Shown here: positions 34,437 through 42,946 of the stretch, one piece after another | Layout: every line of letters begins with the position of its first letter | How positions within the stretch are numbered: position 1 is the first letter of the stretch | From: JADJPF01 sp964492845 | Lineage (GTDB): Bacteria > Acidobacteriota > Blastocatellia > Chloracidobacteriales > JADJPF01 | Assembly: GCA_964492845.1 (NCBI GenBank) | Contig: CAZBMZ010000028.1 | Coordinates: 17,687 to 81,686, forward strand | DNA length: 64,000 bases | Direction of reading: 5' to 3' | The notes under the pieces: generated by a model | Database searches by the model: none | What the model saw: only the letters and a program-made list of their open reading frames with translations | Told to the model about the DNA's origin: nothing | Made by a program: the position numbers and the translations under genes

Positions 34437-35546
34437 TTAAACAAAATTAGGGGCATTTTGTGGGTGTCTAATTGCCCAAAGAGTTTTATTAAGCTGATGA
34501 CATCGGCAAATAGGCTGACATTTGCTAATATCAATACTTTCAATCACTTTTTGTCTTTGTTCACTTTCCCAAATTTCCTTAAATGTATTTACTGATAAAT
34601 CACCTAAACAAAACTCTGGAAGTCCTCTAGTTTGAGAACAATAATAAACTTTTTTGTTTGCTTCAATAACTGGAAAGAAAGTTGAGTAGCATTTCTTATA
34701 AGTGCTACGCTCATAATCAGGAGATAAAACCCCTGTAAATTGATCTTCTTTAACAAAAACCTTAAAAGTATCTGTTTCTAATTCTTTAGCTTTACGGATT
34801 AAGGGTAAAGCATTACGGAAAAACTCTTCTTCATATTGTTTATCTTTTGACATTGGATGCCAAATTACAGGTTTAATTTGGAAATAATCTACTCCGGTTT
34901 CCCTTACACGTTTTGCACCTTCATAAACTTCTTCCCAATTTTCTGGGCAAACAGCAATACCAGCACCAATATGAATTTTAGAGTTTTGTATTTTCTTTTC
35001 TTCTGCTAGTCCTGCTAAATGACCTAAAACCTTTTCAAAATCATCTACCTTATGGATTTCTTGACGAGTTTTTGCTGTTCCTGAATTTAAGGAAATTCTA
35101 ATCCAACTTAAATTAGCTGCTACTACCTTGGCACGTTCCCTAGTTAGTAGTCCTCCATGAGTAATTGCAGCAACATCAATACCTTTTTTCTTTGTATACT
35201 CAATAAAATCCATTAATTCTGGGTTAACAAAAGGCTCTCCACTTCCAGAAAATATCATAGATTTAGTGCCTAAAGTGGCTAGTTCATCACAAAGACCCTG
35301 GTAAAATTCAAAAGACATTATGCTATTGTCAGGATACATTTTAAGGGATTTTTTATCACCTTTATGAGTACCAAAATAACCGCCATGCATACACCAAGTA
35401 CAAAAATGATTACATAAAGTAGAAGGGCCTAACTCCATTGTAATAGGATAGACGTTTTCTCCCTTCCACCAACCATACATTGTTTCCATATGAGAAAACA
35501 ATTTTAGAGGTGTAAAAGGATCTGTTTTTAGGTCTGCTTGATGCAT
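34437..35546 (-). CDS. Radical SAM / SPASM-domain enzyme
   Basis: The 369-residue enzyme has the radical SAM cluster motif CNHFCTWC (Cys45, Cys49, Cys52), which holds a 4Fe-4S cluster that cleaves S-adenosylmethionine. The glycine-rich FSGSGEPFVNPELMDFI strand is also present. The C-terminal part (about 285-355) is SPASM-like, with CYSTFFPVIEANKKVYYCSQ, FCLGDL and CQPICRCHQLN giving extra cysteines for auxiliary clusters. SPASM enzymes modify peptides, proteins or small molecules; no precursor peptide gene is adjacent, so the substrate is unknown. AAGGAG lies upstream of the ATG, and a promoter can be seen (35589-35618). The UDP-glucuronate decarboxylase gene precedes it on the same strand; a sugar or lipid link is only a guess. 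Confidence 0.88.
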   Translation of the reverse strand: MHQADLKTDPFTPLKLFSHMETMYGWWKGENVYPITMELGPSTLCNHFCTWCMHGGYFGTHKGDKKSLKMYPDNSIMSFEFYQGLCDELATLGTKSMIFSGSGEPFVNPELMDFIEYTKKKGIDVAAITHGGLLTRERAKVVAANLSWIRISLNSGTAKTRQEIHKVDDFEKVLGHLAGLAEEKKIQNSKIHIGAGIAVCPENWEEVYEGAKRVRETGVDYFQIKPVIWHPMSKDKQYEEEFFRNALPLIRKAKELETDTFKVFVKEDQFTGVLSPDYERSTYKKCYSTFFPVIEANKKVYYCSQTRGLPEFCLGDLSVNTFKEIWESEQRQKVIESIDISKCQPICRCHQLNKTLWAIRHPQNAPNFV

Positions 35547-35588
35547 GTGTAATACTCCTTGAAAGAAAACAAATTGTTAAAACTTGGT

Positions 35589-35618
35589 ATGGTATGTTTT
35601 TATTAAAGTCTTTGTCAA
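35589..35618 (-). promoter_or_regulatory. Promoter of the radical SAM gene
   Basis: On the minus strand a perfect TTGACA (35613-35618) is followed after 18 bases by TACCAT (35589-35594, four matches to TATAAT). It lies 43 bases before the start codon at 35546, so the gene has its own promoter. Confidence 0.5.
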
Positions 35619-35663
35619 CCATCATTGGAAAGCTTAAAAGCTTGCTATTTACTAGATAATAAA

Positions 35664-36602
35664 CTATTTATCTCTTGAAACTACTTTTCGGAAGTATTCA
35701 ATAGTTTTCTCTAAGCCCTGGTCAACTGGTATTGTAGGTTGCCAATCAAGCTTTTCTTTTGCCAAAGTAATATCAGGTCGTCGTCTAGTAGGATCATTTT
35801 CTGGTAACGGCTTAAATACAACTTTTGATTGGCTTTGAACCATTTTTATTATTTTTTGAGCAAGTTCTAAAACTGTATATTCTTCAGGATTACCTAAATT
35901 TACTGGCCCAATAAACTCATCCTTGTTCATCATCTTTATCATTCCTGATACTAAATCATCTACATAGCAAAAAGAGCGTGTTTGTGAACCATCACCATAA
36001 ACCGTAATATCTTGGTTTCTTAATGCTTGGACAATAAAATTTGACACTACCCGACCATCATTTTCATGCATAAATGGGCCATAAGTGTTAAAAATACGAA
36101 TAATACGAATATCAACTTTATTTTGCCTGTAATAATCCATCATTAAGGTTTCTGCTGTACGTTTTCCTTCGTCATAACAGCTACGTATTCCAATTGGATT
36201 AACATTACCCCAGTATTCTTCTTTTTGTGGGTGTTGTAGTGGGTCACCATAAACTTCTGAAGTTGACGCTTGTAAAATACGTGCTTTTACTCTTTTGGCT
36301 AGTCCTAGCATATTTAATGTGCCTAAAATATTAGTTTTAATTGTTTTAACAGGGTTATATTGATAATGGACTGGTGAAGCGGGACAGGCTAAGTTATAAA
36401 TTTGGTCAACTTCTAGGAAAATTGGTTGAGTAATATCATGTCGGATTAACTCAAAATTTGGATATGTAAGCAAATCCGCAATATTACTTTTTTGACCAGT
36501 AAAAAAATTGTCTAAGCAGATAACTTCATTTCCTGCTTCAATTAGACGATGACAAAGATGAGTTCCAATAAAACCAGCACCACCAGTAACTAATATTCTC
36601 AC
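35664..36602 (-). CDS. UDP-glucuronate decarboxylase-like sugar epimerase
   Basis: This 312-residue short-chain dehydrogenase of the extended type has the NAD-binding motif VTGGAGFIGTHL at the start, a catalytic STSEVYGDP strand, and a YxxxK pair in YDEGKR. The sequence NLACPASPVHYQ, and SCYDEGKRTAETL, which places the tyrosine in a 'CYDEGKR' context, point to UDP-xylose synthase (UXS) rather than UDP-galactose epimerase. It would make UDP-xylose from UDP-glucuronate for surface polysaccharide. The start is GTG, with AAGGGA about 9 bases before it. No glycosyltransferase is adjacent. Confidence 0.88.
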   Translation of the reverse strand: MRILVTGGAGFIGTHLCHRLIEAGNEVICLDNFFTGQKSNIADLLTYPNFELIRHDITQPIFLEVDQIYNLACPASPVHYQYNPVKTIKTNILGTLNMLGLAKRVKARILQASTSEVYGDPLQHPQKEEYWGNVNPIGIRSCYDEGKRTAETLMMDYYRQNKVDIRIIRIFNTYGPFMHENDGRVVSNFIVQALRNQDITVYGDGSQTRSFCYVDDLVSGMIKMMNKDEFIGPVNLGNPEEYTVLELAQKIIKMVQSQSKVVFKPLPENDPTRRRPDITLAKEKLDWQPTIPVDQGLEKTIEYFRKVVSRDK

Positions 36603-36634
36603 AACTTTTTCCCTTTTTACTAAAATTTTTCTTA

Positions 36635-36662
36635 CTTATATTACCAGTTCAAACTAAAACAA
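36635..36662 (-). promoter_or_regulatory. Possible promoter of the UDP-sugar gene
   Basis: On the minus strand TTGTTT (36657-36662), a 16-base spacer and TATAAG (36635-36640) stand 33 bases before the GTG start at 36602. The -10 box has five of six consensus bases; the -35 is weak. Confidence 0.4.
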
Positions 36663-36725
36663 TGATATTTTACACATTAAAAAAAAAGATTAAACTAAAT
36701 ATCTCTTTAACAAATAGGAACAGCT

Positions 36726-37322
36726 ATGAAAAATAATCAAAAACAGCAGCAAAAACAAAGAACTAGTAAAAAGGCTGTTGCTAAAGATGCTCAAATTTCT
36801 TTAATTAATTCCCCTATTTATGAATGTTTAATGCCTCAAGACCTTTTTGAGAGTGGAATAGGTCATATTGTTGTAAGCCGAAAACTAGAAAATGAAAATA
36901 TTCTTATAGCTATGTTTTTACTAGATATATTTTGTTTAGGAGTTAAAGATACTTTTATTAAGGAAATTTCTTTAGCTGAATATAATAATATTGTTAATAC
37001 CTTAGAAGAAGACCAAACATTTAATTCTATATTACCTTCTTATGCTTGCAAACTAATAGAAAACTTAGTGGACTATTCTAAAAATTTGGGTTTTAAGCCT
37101 CACCCAGAGTATAAAAAAGCACAAGAAATTTTTGGAGGTATAGATGTAAATGAATGCAAAGAACAATTCTTTTTTGGTAAAGACGGCAAACCTTTTTATA
37201 TAAATGGCCCATATGATGATGCTAATAAAATTAGAAAAATCTTAAGTAAACTTACTAATAAACTTGGTGCTAGTGGCTTTAATTTTACTTTTGTTCCATC
37301 AGATATGTTTGATGAAGATTAG
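36726..37322 (+). CDS. Conserved-looking protein of unknown function, 198 residues
   Basis: I cannot name this protein. A Lys/Gln-rich head (1-25) leads into a compact domain with well-defined features: PIYECLMPQDLFESGIGHIVVSR, then ILIAMFLLDIFCLGVKDTF, a helical middle (NIVNTLEEDQTFNSI), and ENLVDYSKNLGFKPHPEYKKAQEIFG. The ordered blocks and absence of low complexity suggest a real folded family; the hydrophobic FLLDIFCLG stretch is too short for a clear membrane span. It diverges from the UDP-sugar gene and precedes another small unknown gene by 72 bases, with a shared terminator after that gene. Confidence 0.7.
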   Translation: MKNNQKQQQKQRTSKKAVAKDAQISLINSPIYECLMPQDLFESGIGHIVVSRKLENENILIAMFLLDIFCLGVKDTFIKEISLAEYNNIVNTLEEDQTFNSILPSYACKLIENLVDYSKNLGFKPHPEYKKAQEIFGGIDVNECKEQFFFGKDGKPFYINGPYDDANKIRKILSKLTNKLGASGFNFTFVPSDMFDED

Positions 37323-37394
37323 AAAAGAAAAAATTACTGCTAGCGAAATAAAAATTAATATAGGAAAATAGATTATCAAAACTAAGGAAAACTT

Positions 37395-37718
37395 ATGACA
37401 GAACAAGACCAATTATTACTAAAAGAATTGTTACAAAAAAAACTTCATAACACTTTAACAGTGGACGAAGAAGTAATCTTAAACAGCCTAGTAGCTAAAA
37501 AAACTGGCCGCACGCCCTCAGCACCAGAACCTTTATCTAATTTGTCAATGGGACTCTCAGCATTAGATAATTTAATGAATAGCACAGATTCATTAAACAG
37601 TACTTTAGAAGAAATGTCAGGCAAGGTTAATAACAAAGTAGGGCAGGCAGAAGCTAAACAAGCTATAGCAGAAGAAGATCAGAAAACAAAACAGAAAAAA
37701 GGGTGGTTTAATTGGTAG
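37395..37718 (+). CDS. Small unknown helical protein, 107 residues
   Basis: A hydrophilic protein without cysteine. The first 35 residues (QLLLKELLQKKLHNTLTVDEEVILNSLV) look helical. A Pro-containing turn follows, then a Ser/Asn/Leu-rich amphipathic stretch, and a Lys/Glu tail ending in GWFNW. The two aromatic Trp at the very end are unusual. AAGGAAAA precedes the ATG. It probably shares a transcript with the gene at 36726, and a perfect 17-bp terminator starts at its stop codon. No family is recognised. Confidence 0.65.
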   Translation: MTEQDQLLLKELLQKKLHNTLTVDEEVILNSLVAKKTGRTPSAPEPLSNLSMGLSALDNLMNSTDSLNSTLEEMSGKVNNKVGQAEAKQAIAEEDQKTKQKKGWFNW

Positions 37719-37757
37719 TAATAATACAAGGAAGATGTTTTCTTCCTTGTATTATTA
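37719..37757. terminator. Bidirectional terminator, 17-bp perfect stem
   Basis: Bases 37719-37735 pair without mismatch with 37741-37757 around TGTTT. It fills the gap between convergent genes ending at 37718 (+) and 37767 (-). Confidence 0.85.
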
Positions 37758-37766
37758 AAAGAAAAA

Positions 37767-39872
37767 TTAATCTTCTTCGCTAACTCTGACACGGCCCTCA
37801 GCTTGAGCTTCAGCAATTACTTTTTGTGCAATTAGTGCTGGCACTTCGTCATAGTGAGAAAACTCCATTGAATAGCTACCACGAGCAGCAGTAATAGAAT
37901 TTAAGGTAGGTTGATAATTAAGCATTTCTGATAAAGGCACTTGAGCTTTAATTACTTGTTGAGAGCCGCGAGCGTCCATACCTTGAATGCGTCCACGTCT
38001 GGAATTAAGATCGCCCATTAAATCTCCAGAAAACTCTTGTGGTGCAACAACTTCTATATTCATTACTGGTTCTAATAAAATAGGTTTAGCTTTTTCCATA
38101 GCGTTACGGAAAGCTTTACGACCTGCTATCTTAAATGAAAGTTCGTCAGAATCTACTGGGTGGTAAGATCCATCAATTAATTCTACCTTAAAGTCAACTA
38201 CAACATAACCTGCTAAAGTTCCGCTTTCTGAAGCTTCTACAATACCTTTTTCAATTGCAGGGCGGAAATTGGCTGGGACTGAGCCACCAAAGATTTTGTC
38301 TACAAACTCAAAACCTGCTCCACGAGGTTGTGGTTCAAAAATACATTTACAATCGCCAAATTGCCCACGTCCACCAGATTGCTTTTTATGTCGTCCTTGT
38401 ACTTCAACACGCGCTTTAATAGTTTCTTTGTAAGGTACTTTTGGAGTATGTAGTTCTACTTCTACACTATAACGACGTTTTAATTTTTCTACTGCTGCTT
38501 CTACGTGCAATTGTCCTGAACCAGAAAGTAAAAATTGTTTTGTTTGCATATCTCGGGTATAGCGAAGAGCTTGATCTTCTTCTAGCATTTTGCCCAACGC
38601 TGTAGAAAGCTTGTCTTCGTCTTGTCTTGATTTAGGTACAATAGCAAAGTTGATAGCAGGTTCTGGAAAACGTACAGCTTGATAAAGAATTGGAGTAGCT
38701 TTATCGGAAAATGTATCACCTGTTGCTGTTTCTTTTAATTTAGTAACAGCAATAATGTCTCCAGCATTTGCCTCTGTGATTTTCTCCATTTTATTGCCTT
38801 GAATTACGTGGATTGGCCCAAGTCTTTCTTGCACACCTTTACTTAAGTTATAGACTGTAGCATCGGCTTTAATTACACCAGAATAAATTTTACATAAAGT
38901 AATTTTGCCAAATTGATCTGCAACCGTTCGGAAAACAAAAGCTGAATAAGGCTCAGAACTATCAATTTTACGGCTAACTTCTTCTGCATCAGCTTCATTA
39001 CTAGATTTTCCTGTAACTTCAACAAAATCTGCTGGAGAAGGTAAGTAATTAACAATAGCATCCATTAAGCTTTGGCTGCCCATATTGCTCATAGCAGAGG
39101 TTGCAAATACAGGAACTAAACGTCTTTCTAAAATAGCTATTCTAATACCAGGCAAAATATCTTCATCTGGTAAAGTTCCTAGCTCAAAAAACTTTTCTAA
39201 TAAAGCATCATTACCTTCAGCTATCATTTCAATTAAAGCTTCTCTTGCCGAACTAGCTTCATCCTGCATATCTGCTGGTACATCTACTTCTTTCATTTTA
39301 CCGCTACCATCGGTTTCAAAGGTAAAGGCTTTCATCTTAACTAAATCTACTACACCACGAAAAGCTTTTTCACTTCCTATAGGTAAATGTACAGCTATAG
39401 CAGCACGTCCAAAAACCTCATTTATTGAAGCTAAAGTATTTTTAAAGTCGGCACGTTCATACTCCATCTTATTGATTACAATAGCTCTAGGTAGGTTAAA
39501 TTCTTCTGCATAAGACCAAGCTTTTTCCGTACTTACACCGATACCACTAACAGCATCAATAACAAATAAAGCGGTATCACATACACGAAGCGCGCCACGT
39601 GCTTCATGTATAAAAGCACTAGCTCCAGGAGTATCTAAAAAGTTTATTTTATTGCCTTTCCACTCAACATAAGCTGGGGTGGTTAAAATTGACATTTTTC
39701 GAGCAATTTCTACTTCATCAATATCTGTTGGAGCCGTACCATCAGCAACACGCCCTAAACGGTTAACTGCTCCAGAGCTAAAAAGCATTGCCGCAATCAA
39801 TGAGGTTTTTCCTGCTTGACCATGACCGACAACGCCGATATTGCGAATTTCCTGTGTTGCGTAGACCTTCAT
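37767..39872 (-). CDS. EF-G-like translational GTPase with altered G4 motif
   Basis: 701 residues with the five-domain layout of elongation factor G, which moves tRNAs and mRNA on the ribosome. G1 reads GHGQAGKT (16-23) and G3 DTPG (80-83). G4, normally NKxD, reads NKME (134-137). Switch 1 (TAPTDIDEVEIARKMSI) is recognisable. The C-terminal domains have the EF-G blocks GRGQFGDCKCIFEPQPRG and RRGRIQGMDARG. It resembles the second-copy EF-G type (FusA2) rather than the main factor, and is not next to tuf, rpsL or rpsG. The Asp to Glu change in G4 may lower guanine specificity. GGAGGG precedes the ATG. Confidence 0.88.
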   Translation of the reverse strand: MKVYATQEIRNIGVVGHGQAGKTSLIAAMLFSSGAVNRLGRVADGTAPTDIDEVEIARKMSILTTPAYVEWKGNKINFLDTPGASAFIHEARGALRVCDTALFVIDAVSGIGVSTEKAWSYAEEFNLPRAIVINKMEYERADFKNTLASINEVFGRAAIAVHLPIGSEKAFRGVVDLVKMKAFTFETDGSGKMKEVDVPADMQDEASSAREALIEMIAEGNDALLEKFFELGTLPDEDILPGIRIAILERRLVPVFATSAMSNMGSQSLMDAIVNYLPSPADFVEVTGKSSNEADAEEVSRKIDSSEPYSAFVFRTVADQFGKITLCKIYSGVIKADATVYNLSKGVQERLGPIHVIQGNKMEKITEANAGDIIAVTKLKETATGDTFSDKATPILYQAVRFPEPAINFAIVPKSRQDEDKLSTALGKMLEEDQALRYTRDMQTKQFLLSGSGQLHVEAAVEKLKRRYSVEVELHTPKVPYKETIKARVEVQGRHKKQSGGRGQFGDCKCIFEPQPRGAGFEFVDKIFGGSVPANFRPAIEKGIVEASESGTLAGYVVVDFKVELIDGSYHPVDSDELSFKIAGRKAFRNAMEKAKPILLEPVMNIEVVAPQEFSGDLMGDLNSRRGRIQGMDARGSQQVIKAQVPLSEMLNYQPTLNSITAARGSYSMEFSHYDEVPALIAQKVIAEAQAEGRVRVSEED

Positions 39873-40077
39873 TAAAACCCTCCACGTATGATTTAAATTA
39901 CTTGATTAATATAGTATTGCAGGATTAATTGGGAAATGCCCATAATGGCATACTTACTAGTGCTTTTCAAGCAAACTTTTACAAAAATTCTTTTAACTTT
40001 CTTAATAAAAATCACTATTAAACAGAATTTTTGTTCTATATATAAAAGGTAAAAATCAATTTTTAGGGCTGCTAAGA

Positions 40078-40106
40078 TTGACGAAGAGTAGTAGCATCAT
40101 TATAAT
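40078..40106 (+). promoter_or_regulatory. Strong sigma70-type promoter of the rplU operon
   Basis: TTGACG (40078-40083), a spacer of exactly 17 bases and a perfect TATAAT (40101-40106) precede the rplU start by 72 bases. Eleven of twelve bases match the sigma70 consensus, the best promoter in the window. The 306-base gap to the divergent EF-G-like gene holds nothing else I can identify. Confidence 0.75.
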
Positions 40107-40178
40107 TTGACACTTTACTAAAAAAGCATTCATTTAATTAACAAATAATGTAGTTAATCTTTGGGAGGTAATAAGGCT

Positions 40179-40484
40179 GTGGCTTACGCAGTTATTCTTT
40201 CTGGTGGCAAACAATTCCGTGTAACTACTGGTGAAGTAGTTCGTATACCTACTTTAGACAAAGAAGTTGGTAGCGCGGTTGAACTAGAGGCTTTAACAAT
40301 TTCTGATGGGGCAACTATTCAAGTTGGTACTCCTTTATTAGATCAAAAAATTAAAGCTACTGTAGTCGAACACGGACGTGGAAAAAAAGTTATTGTTTTT
40401 AAGTTCAAGCGTCGTAAACAATTTAAGCGCAAACAAGGTCATCGTCAAAACTTTACCGCAGTGCGTATTGATGCAATTGCTTAA
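40179..40484 (+). CDS. rplU: Ribosomal protein bL21
   Basis: About 101 residues, the normal length for bL21, a large-subunit protein that binds 23S rRNA. The start VAYAVILSGGKQFRVTTGEVVRIP and the end FKRRKQFKRKQGHRQNFTAVRIDAI are diagnostic. I begin at GTG 40179, since GGAGG lies 10 bases before it; a TTG at 40161 lies before that site and would add six residues. It is followed by rpmA and obg in the classic order. Confidence 0.95.
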   Translation: MAYAVILSGGKQFRVTTGEVVRIPTLDKEVGSAVELEALTISDGATIQVGTPLLDQKIKATVVEHGRGKKVIVFKFKRRKQFKRKQGHRQNFTAVRIDAIA

Positions 40485-40531
40485 TCACTTAAAAGCTACA
40501 AACACAATAATTCTATTAAGGAGAAATTTCT

Positions 40532-40813
40532 ATGGCACACAAAAAGGGTGTGGGTAGTTCTCGAAATGGTCGTGATTCACAAGCCCAACGTCTTGGGGTC
40601 AAACGCTTTGCGGGTCAACTAGTTTTAGGCGGTTCAATACTTGTTCGTCAACGTGGCACACAATATAAACCAGGAAAAAATGTTGGTATTGGCAAAGATG
40701 ATACCCTTTATTCCAGAATAGATGGTGTTGTTAAATTTGAAGACAAAGGCCGTTTAGGAAAATATATTAGTGTTTATCCGGTACAACCAACAGCAACAGA
40801 AGCCGTAGCTTAA
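40532..40813 (+). CDS. rpmA: Ribosomal protein bL27
   Basis: 93 residues. The start AHKKGVGSSRNGRDSQAQRLGVKRF is that of bL27, whose N-terminal tail reaches the peptidyl-transferase centre. GSILVRQRGTQYKPGKNVGIGKDDTLYS follows. AAGGAG precedes the ATG. There is no extra Firmicutes-type N-terminal extension before AHKKG, so no processing by a Prp-type protease is needed. It lies between rplU and obg. Confidence 0.96.
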   Translation: MAHKKGVGSSRNGRDSQAQRLGVKRFAGQLVLGGSILVRQRGTQYKPGKNVGIGKDDTLYSRIDGVVKFEDKGRLGKYISVYPVQPTATEAVA

Positions 40814-40831
40814 GGCTAGATTTAGGTCTAA

Positions 40832-41851
40832 ATGGTATTTATTGATCGAGCTAAAATCTGGATTAAGGGCGGCGATGGTGGTAATGGTTGTGTAGCTTTT
40901 CGACGAGAAAAGTTTGTTCCTTACGGCGGCCCATCTGGGGGCAATGGCGGTCATGGTGGAAACGTTTACTTAGAAGCTACTAACCAATTAAATACCTTGC
41001 TACATTTTCGCTATAATCCAGAATATCGCGCTCCTCGTGGCAAACACGGTCAAGGCAGTAACTGTACTGGACAAGATGGCGAAGATATTACAGTTAAAGT
41101 TCCTGTAGGAACTCTAATAGCAGATGCTGATACAGGAGAAACTTTAGCTGATTTTGTTGCAAGTGGTCAGCGAGTTTTACTTGCAAAAGGAGGTCGTGGA
41201 GGTCGTGGTAATGCTTCTTTTGCTACCTCAATTAATCGCGCTCCAAGACAACATGAAAAAGGAAAAGCAGGAGAAATCCTTCATCTTGAACTAGAACTTA
41301 AATTGCTAGCTGATGTAGGAATTATAGGGTTTCCTAATGTAGGGAAATCAACTTTAATTTCTCGAATTTCTGCTGCTAAACCTAAGATTGCTGACTACCC
41401 TTTTACTACTTTAGTTCCTAATTTAGGTGTTGTTGATGCAGGTAATTATAGGTCTTTTGTTGTTGCTGATATTCCTGGTTTGGTAGCGGGAGCGCACGAG
41501 GGTGCTGGTCTTGGTTTACAGTTTCTTAGACATATTGAAAGAACCAAGCTTCTTTTGCATCTTATTGATATTTCAAATGCTAGTGGACGTGATCCATTAA
41601 CAGATTATCAAGTAATTACTGAAGAGCTAAAAAGTTACCGTACCAATTTAATAGACAAACCAGTAATTGTTATAGCAAACAAACTAGATGCTTTAGATGA
41701 CGTTAGCAGGTTAGAAAAACTAGAAGTTTTTTGTCAGCAAAATAACTTAAAATTTCATAAAATTTCTGCTGTTGCAGGCACAGGCACACAAGAACTAATT
41801 CATATGATTACTAAAGAGCTAGATCTTTTAGCTGCTAGTGAAATTGATTAA
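40832..41851 (+). CDS. obg: GTPase Obg (CgtA)
   Basis: 339 residues. The glycine-rich Obg fold (1-160) is complete: DRAKIWIKGGDGGNGCVAFRREKFVPYGGPSGG and VPVGTLIADADTGE. The GTPase domain follows with G1 GFPNVGKST, the switch DYPFTTLVPNLGVV, G3 DIPGLVAGAHEGAGLG and G4 NKLD. Obg joins 50S subunit maturation with growth control. The C-terminus stops soon after the G domain, as in short Obg types. Its ribosome binding site is weak, but rpmA ends 18 bases earlier. Confidence 0.95.
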   Translation: MVFIDRAKIWIKGGDGGNGCVAFRREKFVPYGGPSGGNGGHGGNVYLEATNQLNTLLHFRYNPEYRAPRGKHGQGSNCTGQDGEDITVKVPVGTLIADADTGETLADFVASGQRVLLAKGGRGGRGNASFATSINRAPRQHEKGKAGEILHLELELKLLADVGIIGFPNVGKSTLISRISAAKPKIADYPFTTLVPNLGVVDAGNYRSFVVADIPGLVAGAHEGAGLGLQFLRHIERTKLLLHLIDISNASGRDPLTDYQVITEELKSYRTNLIDKPVIVIANKLDALDDVSRLEKLEVFCQQNNLKFHKISAVAGTGTQELIHMITKELDLLAASEID

Positions 41852-41886
41852 GCTCAAATTTTTAATTTTGGGATTGTAGGCAAAAG

Positions 41887-42549
41887 ATGCGTGTAGGTGT
41901 TTTAGGAGGCACATTTGATCCAATTCATTATGGGCATCTAAAAATAGCTGACCAGGTGCAAAAACTCTTTAATTGTGACCAAATTTTGCTGATGCCTGCT
42001 TATATACCACCACATAAAATAAAAAATAACATCAGTTCTGCCTATCATCGTTATGCAATGGCAGTTCTAGCAACAAGTGAATTAGAAAAAATAGCTGTTT
42101 GTACTTTGGAATTAGAATCTCCAACACAACCCTTTACTGTACAAACAATTGCACAGCTAAAAAAGCAATTTACAAAAAAATTAGATTTGTTTTTTATCAT
42201 GGGAACAGATCTATTTAGAGAATTAAATAGTTGGTGGCGATATCAAGAACTAATAGAAAATTGTAATATTGTTGTTGTAACCCGACCAAACTACTTAGTA
42301 GATCTTTCTGAACGAAGTTTAGCTTTAAAAAAAGAAATTAAAGATTTAAGTAATATTTTTGAAGTAAATAGCTTAGAACTAACTTCTTCAACTATTTTTT
42401 TTACAAATCTAGTAGCAGAAAATATTTCCTCTACTACTATTCGCCTTTTAGTTTCTAGAAGGCAATCAATTACTGATTGTGTACCAAAACAGGTAGCAAA
42501 TTATATTGTTAAATATCAGCTATATCAGGATTTATCAGGATCAGAATGA
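41887..42549 (+). CDS. nadD: Nicotinate-nucleotide adenylyltransferase NadD
   Basis: 220 residues. NadD joins nicotinate mononucleotide and ATP to deamido-NAD. The start VGVLGGTFDPIHYGHLKIA carries the GxFxPxHxGH nucleotidyltransferase motif. MPAYIPPHKIK and FFIMGTDLFRELNSWWRYQEL are NadD-specific, and the end SSTTIRLLVSRRQSITDCVP has the ISSTxIR motif. The stop overlaps the rsfS start (ATGA). It complements nadB at 9135. Confidence 0.95.
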   Translation: MRVGVLGGTFDPIHYGHLKIADQVQKLFNCDQILLMPAYIPPHKIKNNISSAYHRYAMAVLATSELEKIAVCTLELESPTQPFTVQTIAQLKKQFTKKLDLFFIMGTDLFRELNSWWRYQELIENCNIVVVTRPNYLVDLSERSLALKKEIKDLSNIFEVNSLELTSSTIFFTNLVAENISSTTIRLLVSRRQSITDCVPKQVANYIVKYQLYQDLSGSE

Positions 42550-42935
42550 AAGAAATATTAAATTCAGCAATTAGCCTTTCACAAGCTCAGTTTTCAGACA
42601 GTCGAGTATCAGTAGCCATTCAATCTGCTATTGATAAAAAAGCTACTAATATTGTGGTTTTAGACTTAAGGGAAATAGCTTCTTTTACAGATTATTTTGT
42701 TATTTGTACTGCTCATGCATCACGTCAAGTTCAAGCCATTGCTGATGAAGTAGAAGAACAGCTAAGAAAGCAAAATTCGCGTACTTCCCACATTGAAGGC
42801 TATCAGTCGGCTGAATGGGTGTTGATGGATTATGGGGACTTTGTTGTTCATATTTTTGCTGAATCAGCAAGAGAATTTTATAATTTAGAGCGTTTGTGGC
42901 GCGATGCAGAACGTACAGAAATACAAACAGAGTAG
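42546..42935 (+). CDS. rsfS: Ribosome silencing factor RsfS
   Basis: 129 residues. RsfS binds protein uL14 on the 50S subunit and blocks joining with the 30S in starvation. The family signature DLREIASFTDYFVICTAHASRQVQAIADEVEE and the end SAEWVLMDYGDFVVHIFAESAREFYNLERLWRDAE are present. It starts within the nadD stop codon (4-base overlap), the usual gene order nadD-rsfS-rlmH, which supports translational coupling. Confidence 0.96.
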   Translation: MKEILNSAISLSQAQFSDSRVSVAIQSAIDKKATNIVVLDLREIASFTDYFVICTAHASRQVQAIADEVEEQLRKQNSRTSHIEGYQSAEWVLMDYGDFVVHIFAESAREFYNLERLWRDAERTEIQTE

Positions 42936-42946
42936 CATTTTTGTAA

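Noticed and set aside
39085..39513. 142-residue plus-strand frame inside the EF-G-like gene
   Set aside because: Shadow of the conserved minus-strand gene; composition is biased and unfamiliar.
1665..40117. Recurrent TGACACTTT or its complement at about 1665, 29214, 29229 and 40108
   Set aside because: Nine bases recurring four times in AT-rich DNA is close to chance; one copy also occurs inside a coding gene (about 14508). Only the 29214/29229 pair was kept.
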